Shown: positions 16,123 to 23,799 of the stretch, in pieces
Layout of the letters: every line of letters starts with the position of its first letter
Position numbering within the stretch: position 1 is the stretch's first letter
Origin: Promethearchaeota archaeon
Lineage (GTDB): Archaea; Asgardarchaeota; Lokiarchaeia; Sigynarchaeales; SOKP01
NCBI GenBank assembly: GCA_014730295.1
Contig: WJIN01000385.1
Location: forward strand, 1 to 24,626
Direction: 5' to 3'
Length of the DNA: 24,626 nucleotides
The notes under the pieces: generated by a model
What the model was told of the DNA's origin: nothing
Seen by the model: only the letters and a program-made list of their open reading frames with translations
Database searches by the model: none
Program-made: the position numbers and the translations under genes

Positions 16123-17136
16123 ATGAGCGAAAAGAAAGAATATCAAGATGTATGGGTTTTCGTCGAGGTAAAGGATCACGAGCGAATCCATCCTTGCGCA
16201 TTGGAAATCTTGGGAAAGGCACGAGAGATTGCGAATGATCTAAATCAAAACCTCGTTGCAGTTGTACTAGCTCTTGAGGCAGAGCAATATTTACCCGTCA
16301 TTAAAAAGCATGGCGTCGATAAAATCATCTATCTAAGCCATCAAAATCTTAAGCATTATCATGAAAGAATTTTTACTGACCTAGTTCATGAATTAATCGA
16401 AAAATATAAGCCCTCGATTTTTTTGTTCCCCTCAACTGAGGCCGGGAATGCGCTTTCGGCTCGATTAGCCTATCGTTGTCGCACCGGATTGGTAAGCGAC
16501 GTATTAGATTTAGATTTAGAAGAAGATTATGCAGACGACCTATTACTAACTGATAAACCCGCATATGGCGGAAATATTCATGTAAAAATCATTTGTCCGA
16601 AGACTCGGCCCCAAATGTGTACAATTACTCCAGGAACATTTAAGAAAAAGGAATTAGAAAAGGAACATGTTGAATTCATTGAAGAAAAATATCATTTTGA
16701 TGAAGATAAAATACGAATAAAGATTATAGGGGCGCCAACTAGAAAGGATAAGCCTTCAGCACCACTTTCTGAAGCTAAATTTGTCATAGGCGGGGGCCAG
16801 GGTATCGGTTCTGAAGCAAATTTCAAAAAATTGTATAAATTAGCTAAATTAACCAATGGTCAAGTAGGAGGTACTCGGCGCCCCATTTTTAATGATTGGA
16901 TGCCAGAACATTTGCAAATAGGCATAAGCGGAGAAACTATAAACCCTAATTTATACATCGCCTTAGGAATTTCTGGAGCAATACAACATGTGGTCGGTAT
17001 CACAGAATCTGATACAATTATTGCCGTCAATACCGATCCTAATGCCCCAATATTTAGAACCACTGACTATTGTATTGTAGCGGATGCGAATGAGATAATT
17101 AATGGATTATTAGAATATTACAAAGTGGAAGAGTAA
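16123..17136 (+). CDS. etfA: Electron transfer flavoprotein alpha subunit
   Basis: This 337-residue ETF large subunit has an N-terminal alpha/beta domain (residues 9-190) similar to the beta subunit. The C-terminal FAD-binding domain carries GGGQGIG (223-229), GGTRRP (249-254), QIGISGETINPNLYIALGIS (265-284), GAIQH (285-289) and AVNTDPNAPIF (301-311), all diagnostic. R252/R253 match the conserved Arg near the flavin. No ferredoxin-like Cys cluster is present, unlike some fused ETF alpha chains. It is the last gene of the acyl-CoA dehydrogenase-ETF operon. No ETF:quinone oxidoreductase, FixC/FixX or other electron acceptor is found in the window, so the onward electron path is unknown. Confidence 0.93.
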   Translation: MSEKKEYQDVWVFVEVKDHERIHPCALEILGKAREIANDLNQNLVAVVLALEAEQYLPVIKKHGVDKIIYLSHQNLKHYHERIFTDLVHELIEKYKPSIFLFPSTEAGNALSARLAYRCRTGLVSDVLDLDLEEDYADDLLLTDKPAYGGNIHVKIICPKTRPQMCTITPGTFKKKELEKEHVEFIEEKYHFDEDKIRIKIIGAPTRKDKPSAPLSEAKFVIGGGQGIGSEANFKKLYKLAKLTNGQVGGTRRPIFNDWMPEHLQIGISGETINPNLYIALGISGAIQHVVGITESDTIIAVNTDPNAPIFRTTDYCIVADANEIINGLLEYYKVEE

Positions 17137-17174
17137 AATTGACTCTCTTTAATATATTCACATATATTACAAAT

Positions 17175-17205
17175 TCCGAATGAGCTCAACAAACTCACTC
17201 ATCTA
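17175..17205 (+). terminator. Weak hairpin candidate after the ETF operon
   Basis: ATGAG and CTCAT can pair around a loop containing CAACAAACT about 45 bases past the ETF alpha stop, and TAATTTTGG follows. The stem is only about 5 bp, so this is a low-confidence terminator. Confidence 0.25.
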
Positions 17206-17221
17206 ATTTTGGTAGCTTAGT

Positions 17222-17231
17222 AAAAAAAAAA
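17222..17231 (-). terminator. Poly-T terminator of the hydrolase gene
   Basis: A10 on the plus strand is T10 on the minus strand, 16 bases past the stop of the alpha/beta-hydrolase gene. Confidence 0.5.
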
Positions 17232-17247
17232 GAAAATAGTGATTTTA

Positions 17248-18939
17248 TTAGATAAATCCAGATAAAAACCCAAGAAATCCTTGATATGGGGCAAGCGTGC
17301 TAACAATCATAACAAACAAAAGAGCGGCGATTAATGTTCCGGCAATAATATTACCCGTTTTTTCATAAGTATAGACGGAAACACCGGCAATTATTAAATT
17401 AAGGCAAATAGCTACTGGCATCGTTGTTCCAAAGAAGAAAAAACTCCTCGTCAGAAATCCTAAAAACAGAAGGAAGAACGTCATGTAGCTTAACAGAATA
17501 CCAAAATGGATAAGAACTGCTTTTATGGTACCTTTTTTATTCCAAGGAATCATCGGTCGAATAATGAATTGAAAGAAAATGCCAAATATTATAAACATCA
17601 AGAATGTAATGATAAAAAAGATTGCAGCAGCCCATGCTTTCGTTATAGAAGGAATCATTCCAATATAATTCAGCCCTATCGATGAATATAAAATCAGATA
17701 TAAAACTGTAATTAGAATAAATCCATATAGAATCGATTTTCCCAAATCCTCAATCGGTCGTGTGAATGGGGTTTTTAGAATCTGCTTAAGCGACAGATCA
17801 TTCTTTTTAGCTAATCTCCAGAGTAAAATTAAGATTCCAAAGACTTGTCCAAAAAGGAGACTTAGAAAAAAACCTTCAATAGCTAATGGAAGAGGGATGA
17901 ATATCCAAATTATAATAAAAATTCCCACGATTGACAAGGGAATAGAATATAATAAGGAAGTGATGGACAATTTCCCAGCAGAAGTATCTCGAATATCAAT
18001 TTTCAACCTCTCTTCAGAGTTTTCTTGTTTATGTCTAAGAAGTGTGGAGAGGGGGTCGATTAGCATAATAAATAGTCCAATTCCACCGATTATCTGAATA
18101 ATTAACAAAAATAGTCGAAGATTGCCGTAAAAATTCTCATCGGGGGTATTTGTATCTGGAAATGTGTTTATAATCCAGTCACGAGCTTCTCGAGTGAAAT
18201 CGGTATCCCAAGCAACTGCTAAGTGGTTACTATTATCATCTAAGTATATTTGCGTGGCATTGCCATCATCAAAACTACCATATAACTGATTAGTATCAAT
18301 AGCGGCCGCACTTAATCCTACTCGGGTTGCTACTGAATCCACGAGAGAGCTCAATTGAAAGGCTTCATCAAATTTAGCGTAAATCATCAGTACATTGAGC
18401 GGATTGCTAGAATTTCCTGATCTGATGTTTCCTAGTCCCGTTCCAACTCCGATAAATGCTTTAAAGTTCACGCTTTCATTTACGATTTGATTTCCAGGAC
18501 CTCCTCCCATTGAGTATCCGATGTACGCCAAATTATTCATATCTATATCAGTTCGAGTAGTATTAAGATAATTTATGATTGCTTGAACATCTAATATCAG
18601 ATTTCCTCTATCCAAACTGCCAGTACTCATTCCATGACCACGAAAATCGAAGGGTACCGCGACAAATCCCGCAGCAGCCAGTTCAATTGCATACCCCTTC
18701 ATAAATTCTTTATTCGCCATAAATCCATGTCCTATTATTACTGCTTTCTTGGGGTCCTCGCTCTGAACAGGTTCAAATACATTAAATGATATCGTTTCTC
18801 CATCGGAAGTTTGCGCCGTAAGATAATACGATGATTTGATGCTTAATGGAGTAATAAACATAAAGATTGTACCAATAATGAAGAGCGAGAGAAAAGAAAG
18901 TATTAATATCGTTGTTCTATTAAAATATTTCATCATCAT
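17248..18939 (-). CDS. Exported alpha/beta-hydrolase fused to an eight-helix membrane domain
   Basis: This is a 563-residue protein. Residues 10-30 are a membrane anchor or signal helix. Residues 40-262 form an alpha/beta-hydrolase with an oxyanion HG (71-72), the FRGHGMSTG segment (99-107), nucleophile elbow GYSMGG (S143), acid D191 in YAKFDEAF and base H239 in NSNHLAVAW, so the catalytic triad is complete. Residues 275-560 contain about eight hydrophobic helices (near 275-297, 327-350, 353-375, 402-424, 435-460, 472-496, 503-522 and 530-550) that I do not recognise. With one N-terminal helix the hydrolase should face outward if its end is inside. The substrate may be a lipid, peptide or ester; it is unknown. 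Three ATG codons in tandem (18939, 18936, 18933) leave the start ambiguous by two residues. It appears to be transcribed alone. Confidence 0.85.
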   Translation of the reverse strand: MMMKYFNRTTILILSFLSLFIIGTIFMFITPLSIKSSYYLTAQTSDGETISFNVFEPVQSEDPKKAVIIGHGFMANKEFMKGYAIELAAAGFVAVPFDFRGHGMSTGSLDRGNLILDVQAIINYLNTTRTDIDMNNLAYIGYSMGGGPGNQIVNESVNFKAFIGVGTGLGNIRSGNSSNPLNVLMIYAKFDEAFQLSSLVDSVATRVGLSAAAIDTNQLYGSFDDGNATQIYLDDNSNHLAVAWDTDFTREARDWIINTFPDTNTPDENFYGNLRLFLLIIQIIGGIGLFIMLIDPLSTLLRHKQENSEERLKIDIRDTSAGKLSITSLLYSIPLSIVGIFIIIWIFIPLPLAIEGFFLSLLFGQVFGILILLWRLAKKNDLSLKQILKTPFTRPIEDLGKSILYGFILITVLYLILYSSIGLNYIGMIPSITKAWAAAIFFIITFLMFIIFGIFFQFIIRPMIPWNKKGTIKAVLIHFGILLSYMTFFLLFLGFLTRSFFFFGTTMPVAICLNLIIAGVSVYTYEKTGNIIAGTLIAALLFVMIVSTLAPYQGFLGFLSGFI

Positions 18940-19381
18940 TTTTTAAAAGATTATTAGTTAATTCAAATATTAGATGTATTGATTTATGAACTTTAATTTT
19001 TTTGAGATCCATTTTACGATTATTTTAAGTTATGAATAAGAATAAAGATAAATGATAGGGATTCTTTGAGACTGAGATGGATTTTTAAAATTTCTAAATA
19101 TGATAATTTTTGATATTAGAATTTCTATGTTCAATAAAAATATAAAATTTGTTTTCACTCTCCTCTCTTTTTTGAATTATAATTATGATCATCAGATAAA
19201 AACTTAAGATTTAGAAAAATTCTAAATCATATCTATCGAAAATGTCAACAATTATCCTATTTTTTTTGTTCTAATCAATATATTTGCGCAATCAATCCAT
19301 CAAATATACTTTTTGCTAAAAGGTTTTTATCTTTTGAACAATTGTAATTTCCATATTACTAATTAATAAACTTGTAAAAAA
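18940..19381. promoter_or_regulatory. Divergent intergenic region with dyad repeats
   Basis: These 442 very AT-rich bases hold no supportable gene. They separate the hydrolase gene from the divergent transporter gene. The clearest signal is a perfect 9-bp dyad, GATTTAGAA-AAA-TTCTAAATC (19208-19228). A shorter related dyad TAGAA-T-TTCTA lies at 19117-19127, and TTTCTAAAT occurs near 19091-19099. A TATA-like TTTTTATC near 19323-19330 could serve the transporter. Confidence 0.4.
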
Positions 19382-20620
19382 ATGTCTGATAATACAAAAA
19401 TTATTAATCGATGGTTAGTCGTCCTCGGCGCGGTATTAATTCAATTATCGCTAGGATCTCTGTACTCTTGGGGTGTTATGACAAAACAAGTGAGTGGTGG
19501 AGGATTTTTGAGTGAGCCCGTTGAAGTAACTGCTTATATTTTTGGAATTTCCTTAGCAGCTTTCGCTATAACAATGATTTTTGCAGGAAAGCTTCAGCAA
19601 AAGTATGGTCCACGAAACATTTCAATTTTAGGTGCTGTTTTCATAGGTGTGGGAACAATAGCTTCTGCATTTATGCAAGGAAATTTCTGGGGATTGTTCA
19701 TAACTTACGGTGTGCTTTATGGAATGGGTATCGGATTCGCATATGTATGTCCGATCGCAACTGCAACCGCATGGTTTCCTGATAAAAAAGGTTTGATAAG
19801 TGGGATAGCAGTCGCGGGATTTGGAGCGGGTTCTTTTATTTTTAACTTCTTGGTGGATCTTTTCGCAGATATAAGTATTCCTGTTATGTATATTTCTTTG
19901 GGAATTATATATGTGGTAATTATTGTTGTGGGTGCTTTATTGATGATCAGACCGCCTGAAGGATGGTTGCCAGAAGGTTTTGTACCGCCAAAAGTTACAG
20001 AAGTTAGCGCAGGAGGTATGATCGAATTTACCCGGAAAGAGATGATTAGCACTAAACAATTTTGGTTGTTATGGCTCTCTTATATTCTCGGATGTATGCC
20101 AGGACTTTTAGTGATTGCAACTTATAAAGATTTTGGTGAATCTGTGGGAATTGATCCATTATTTAGTGTATCTCTCTTACTTACTTTAGTAGGTAGTATC
20201 GCGGCACTTCTAAACGGACTTGGGAGAATTTCTTGGGGCAAGGTAGCAGATCTGACTACCTATAAGAAAGCGCTTATGATACTTTTTATAGTTCAAGCAA
20301 TAGTGATATTTTTGCTATATACAACCAGTATCAATTTTGGGTATTATCTTGTAATTGTCTGTACAATATATTTCTGTTTTGGAGGTAATCTAAGTTTATA
20401 TCCAACAGCTACCGCAGAATTGTTCGGTAATAAAAATTTAGGACAAAACTATGGTATTATGTTTACAGCGTATGGAATTGCGGGTTTTATTCAAGCAGTT
20501 GCTACCCAAAACATCGTGCTTGCTATTGGATACCTACCACTCTATATTTTAGTGGGAATATTAACTTTAGGTTCCTTAGCACTCGTATTTCTAATTAGAC
20601 CCCCAAAGAAAAGGGAATAA
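19382..20620 (+). CDS. Major facilitator transporter, OFA (oxalate/formate antiporter) family
   Basis: This 412-residue protein has about twelve hydrophobic helices and the OFA-type start RWLVVLGAVLIQLSLGSLYS, followed by WGV. The MFS loop motif between helices 2 and 3 appears as GKLQQKYGPR (69-78). Helices 4-5 carry PIATATAWFPDKKGLISGIA, and the linker after helix 6 has the family mark RPPEGWLPEGFVPP. OFA carriers exchange or take up small mono- and dicarboxylates such as oxalate, formate, pyruvate or lactate. The substrate here is not readable. There is no clear ribosome-binding site before ATG 19382. It is a single gene, convergent with the M42 aminopeptidase gene and followed by a T9 tract. 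Confidence 0.88.
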   Translation: MSDNTKIINRWLVVLGAVLIQLSLGSLYSWGVMTKQVSGGGFLSEPVEVTAYIFGISLAAFAITMIFAGKLQQKYGPRNISILGAVFIGVGTIASAFMQGNFWGLFITYGVLYGMGIGFAYVCPIATATAWFPDKKGLISGIAVAGFGAGSFIFNFLVDLFADISIPVMYISLGIIYVVIIVVGALLMIRPPEGWLPEGFVPPKVTEVSAGGMIEFTRKEMISTKQFWLLWLSYILGCMPGLLVIATYKDFGESVGIDPLFSVSLLLTLVGSIAALLNGLGRISWGKVADLTTYKKALMILFIVQAIVIFLLYTTSINFGYYLVIVCTIYFCFGGNLSLYPTATAELFGNKNLGQNYGIMFTAYGIAGFIQAVATQNIVLAIGYLPLYILVGILTLGSLALVFLIRPPKKRE

Positions 20621-20643
20621 TTGTCCCAACCATTCATTTCTAC

Positions 20644-20652
20644 TTTTTTTTT
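20644..20652 (+). terminator. Poly-T terminator of the transporter gene
   Basis: T9 lies 24 bases after the stop codon. A small stem (GGGA-ATAATTG-TCCC) overlaps the stop itself. Confidence 0.5.
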
Positions 20653-20660
20653 CTTTATAT

Positions 20661-20688
20661 TTATCTAAAATAAAGGGAGAACACCTCC
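20661..20688 (-). terminator. Hairpin plus T-rich terminator of the M42 peptidase gene
   Basis: On the minus strand GGAG-GTGTT-CTCC forms a 4-bp stem with a 5-nt loop just past the stop codon and is followed by CTTTATTTTAG. It is short but well placed in the 74-base gap between convergent genes. Confidence 0.4.
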
Positions 20689-20694
20689 AGAGAT

Positions 20695-21768
20695 TTACTC
20701 CAGTTTTGCTGGGTTTTTTAGAAATGCTTCAACTAGTTTAATAGTATTCAAAATATCGTCTAGTTTCAATAAAGAAGTTGGGGAATGGATATAGCGACAA
20801 GGAACGGAGACCACTGAGCTTGGAACACCACCTTTAGTTAAATGAATTTTTCCCGCATCAGTACCCCCATAGAGAGGCTTTTTGATTTGGAAGGGAATAT
20901 TTTCTATTTTTGCGTTCTCCATTAATCTTTTATTTACTTTTGGGCTTGAAATTAGAGATTTATCAGCGAGAGTTATTGCGGGCCCTTTTCCTAAATAAGC
21001 AGGACATTGTGAATCACTTACTCCTGGAACATCCGCAGCCGTGGTATTTTCTATCGCTAAAGCCATCGTTGGCTCTAGACTATATGCGGCGGGTTGTGCC
21101 CCTCGACCGCCAATTTCTTCTTGAACTGAGAAACTGAATACGACCGTCTCATCTAACTTGTCGAATGTTTTTAATATTTTCATAATATGTAATAACACAT
21201 TGCAACCAGTCCTATCATCAAAAGCCTTTCCTCGAACCATATTATTCGGAAAAAATTCATAGGGACTATATAATGTCCCCACGGATCCTATATTAATACC
21301 ATTGTCTAAAACTTCTTGTTTTGAGAAAAATCCTAAATCAATATATAATTTTGAAATTTCAATTTTCTGTTTCCTTTGTTTTGAAGTTGTTAAATGTGGA
21401 GGTTTAGTTCCAATAATTCCTGGATGCATTTTATTTTCATTCGATTTAATCACTACAGTTTGACCCAACAATATCCTTTCATCCCATCCCCCGATTAACA
21501 CGAATCTAAGAAAACCTTTTTCTTCGATATGAGACACCATAAAGCCGATTTCATCCATATGCGCGTCTAGAAGAATTTTGGTTTCTTGATTATCCCCATA
21601 TATGATTGCTAATACATTTCCTAAATTATCTGTCCATACTTTCTCTGCTAATTGGTCCTTTTCTATTTCTTGAATAATAAATTCTCTAATATCTTCTTCA
21701 TAGCCGGATACCCCAACAATGGTGGAGAGCTTTTCTTGATATTCATTAATGCTGCTAAAATCTTTCAT
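20695..21768 (-). CDS. M42 family metalloaminopeptidase (TET-type)
   Basis: This 357-residue enzyme counts from ATG 21768; an upstream TTG at 21777 is less likely. M42 motifs are in order: VGVSGYEEDIR near 18-28, AHMDEIGFMV (69-78) with metal ligand H70, GKAFDDRTG (180-188) with D184, SFSVQEEIGGRGA (212-224) with the catalytic and metal Glu pair E217/E218, then E240 in the fourth ligand place, GGTDAGKIHL near 301-310 and PCRYIHSP (323-330) with H328. M42 enzymes form large tetrahedral dodecamers in archaea and trim peptides released by the proteasome, cutting N-terminal residues with two Zn or Co ions. Residue specificity cannot be read. Some family members are annotated as endoglucanase/cellulase by old error. 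It is transcribed alone. Confidence 0.92.
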   Translation of the reverse strand: MKDFSSINEYQEKLSTIVGVSGYEEDIREFIIQEIEKDQLAEKVWTDNLGNVLAIIYGDNQETKILLDAHMDEIGFMVSHIEEKGFLRFVLIGGWDERILLGQTVVIKSNENKMHPGIIGTKPPHLTTSKQRKQKIEISKLYIDLGFFSKQEVLDNGINIGSVGTLYSPYEFFPNNMVRGKAFDDRTGCNVLLHIMKILKTFDKLDETVVFSFSVQEEIGGRGAQPAAYSLEPTMALAIENTTAADVPGVSDSQCPAYLGKGPAITLADKSLISSPKVNKRLMENAKIENIPFQIKKPLYGGTDAGKIHLTKGGVPSSVVSVPCRYIHSPTSLLKLDDILNTIKLVEAFLKNPAKLE

Positions 21769-21955
21769 TTTTATCAATTAAATCTTGGTGAAATAAATAC
21801 TTAAATAATTGCACTTAATTGTTTCTAAGTCCACAGATTATAATAAAATATTTCAAATAATTTTTAAGAATTCATCTAAATCTAAAAAAGATGTAGATGT
21901 TAATAATAAATTCAAATAAGGATAACTTTCAAAAATAAAGAAAAGAACTGAAGGA

Positions 21956-23680
21956 TTACTGTCTAGATGTTTTTTTCAATTCTCTGATGGATTTTTCTGC
22001 AAGATTCAGCGCTTCTCCCTTTTCCTTCTTAAGTTGTTCTATTTCCATCTCGAGCTCTTTTGTATATTTTTCTAACTGTTCGAGAGTCTGGGCTGTTTTT
22101 TGGTCCATACCAGTACCACCTTCCCCAGATTCTACTCGCTCTTTTAGAGAACTATACTTTTCTTCCCATACCTTTACTTCAGTTTGGAGCTCCTTAACTC
22201 TCTCATCTATGGGCATATCACTTGGCACACCGCCTTCCCCAGATTGCAACTGTTCATATTTTTCTTTCCACTTCATAATCCCATCTTCTAATTCCTTTAT
22301 TTTTACTTTCATCTCCGAAATCATGTCTAAAAGATCATCTTTCGTTTTATCTCCTAGTATTTCCTTGAACATCTCTTTTCCAGCTTCTATCTGCTCTTCC
22401 GATTTTTCCCCTAAAATACGTTGTTTCCGTTTTTGTGTTTCTTCTACTGTTTCTTGGGAAAGAAAATCAAGTGCATTAAAACCTATACCTCCATGTTGGG
22501 TTATTCTCTTCCGAACTTTTACAAAAATTGGAACCCCTCGAACGGCTTCTCCACTGATAATTCCTTCTCCTCTATCTAATCCACTAATATCATCCCTATT
22601 ATCACGGCTCAAATCTTCTGCACTTGAAATTGTAATATTGATATCATTCACATCTGAAAGACTATGGACCACCCAAGTTCCCGCTTGTGCTCTGATTGTA
22701 GTGTCCAATAATTGAGGTCTTTGGGTCCCAATTACTAAGTTGGAACCAAATTTCCGCCCCTCTTGTGAGAATAATTTTACAGTTTCACATGTAGAAGTTT
22801 TCTTCTTTCCAGCAAAAAGATGTGCTTCATCTAAAAACAAATAGAATGGGGGTATTTTTCTACCCGTGCTTGCTTGGTATAATTTCTTTAATAATCTTCC
22901 CGCAATGGTCTCTTGAGCTTCTAGGGAAATGCCTCTCATATTAATAATACTACAAAGATTAGGTGCCACGATATCCGTCTCATCCAAGGAAAATAGATAT
23001 TCAATATCAATATCTGCTCCTTTATTTATAGTTAAATCGGAAAATTCAATAATATTATCTATGAATTCGCTCTCACCACCGCCTTCCTCCTCACTTGCAA
23101 TTTTCAAACTTCCATATTCACCATGTCTGTCGAGAATTACGACGGGAATCCCTTTTTTCATGAATTCTTCACATAATACTCCCATCGTGTAGGACTTTCC
23201 GCTTCCAGATCGTCCGGTAATAAATACTCGCCCAAAGTCTTTAATGAGTAAATTCACATCGAAATCATACCCAAGTAGTTTTCCAAGTGCCACAGATTTT
23301 TCAGGAGGATTATCGATTCCCAACAAGTCTCTAATTTGATTCTCTTTTGCTAAAAAGACTTTAGAGCCGACTTCAAACGGTCTTCTTGGTCGATCACCAA
23401 CCACGCTTAATTCGGCTTTCATACCTTCGGAATCATTCCAGATCTTACTAATTGAGAGGATATAATAATCGCGTTCCCCTTTTTTCTTTTTCTCTTTCTC
23501 ATCCCTATATACAGTGAGATAGCTTGTACGTTCTACTTCCTTGCTTTCAATTAGAAGGGTAGCTGAACTGAGTTCGGTCTTTCCAGTGAGTCGCCCGACC
23601 GCCTTCTCTTCGGGTTTGCCACCTTGGTTATCTGCGGTAGGAGCATTATTATCATTTTCGGGACCATTATCGTCTGACAT
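21956..23680 (-). CDS. HerA-like hexameric ATPase with long C-terminal coiled coil
   Basis: This 574-residue protein begins with an acidic, Asn-rich disordered tail (1-27). A beta-rich HAS-barrel-like region (28-115) follows, then the HerA/FtsK-type RecA core: Walker A GRSGSGKS (156-163), the HerA mark LDRHGEYGSL (183-192), Walker B FYLFLDEAH (279-287), sensor GTQRPQ (318-323) and a possible arginine finger near R330. HerA pumps along DNA and, with NurA nuclease, resects DNA ends for repair. Residues 410-574 are mostly coiled coil, with two similar segments ending in SGEGG (471-484 and 505-522). Classical HerA lacks so long a coiled tail, and no nurA, mre11 or rad50 gene is nearby, so this may be a HerA paralogue. 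GTGAT lies 7 nt before ATG 23680 as ribosome-binding site. Confidence 0.88.
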   Translation of the reverse strand: MSDDNGPENDNNAPTADNQGGKPEEKAVGRLTGKTELSSATLLIESKEVERTSYLTVYRDEKEKKKKGERDYYILSISKIWNDSEGMKAELSVVGDRPRRPFEVGSKVFLAKENQIRDLLGIDNPPEKSVALGKLLGYDFDVNLLIKDFGRVFITGRSGSGKSYTMGVLCEEFMKKGIPVVILDRHGEYGSLKIASEEEGGGESEFIDNIIEFSDLTINKGADIDIEYLFSLDETDIVAPNLCSIINMRGISLEAQETIAGRLLKKLYQASTGRKIPPFYLFLDEAHLFAGKKKTSTCETVKLFSQEGRKFGSNLVIGTQRPQLLDTTIRAQAGTWVVHSLSDVNDINITISSAEDLSRDNRDDISGLDRGEGIISGEAVRGVPIFVKVRKRITQHGGIGFNALDFLSQETVEETQKRKQRILGEKSEEQIEAGKEMFKEILGDKTKDDLLDMISEMKVKIKELEDGIMKWKEKYEQLQSGEGGVPSDMPIDERVKELQTEVKVWEEKYSSLKERVESGEGGTGMDQKTAQTLEQLEKYTKELEMEIEQLKKEKGEALNLAEKSIRELKKTSRQ

Positions 23681-23799
23681 AATTTAATCACTCTGATTAT
23701 TACTCAATAATATGGATTATAAAATAAATCAAATTATATTATGAAAATAAAAGAAAATTAAGAAATATAAATGTTAAGAATTTATCGAGTGAGTGAATT

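Noticed and set aside
18940..19381. Possible small RNA or small gene in the long intergenic region
   Set aside because: No open frame with a ribosome-binding site and no structured GC-rich segment; only AT-rich dyads are seen.
21987..22715. Open frame of about 240 codons on the plus strand opposite the HerA-like gene
   Set aside because: It is antisense to the coiled-coil part of a clear ATPase gene and its product is a Ser/Phe-rich mirror of Glu/Lys-rich codons. It has no domain and no ribosome-binding site.
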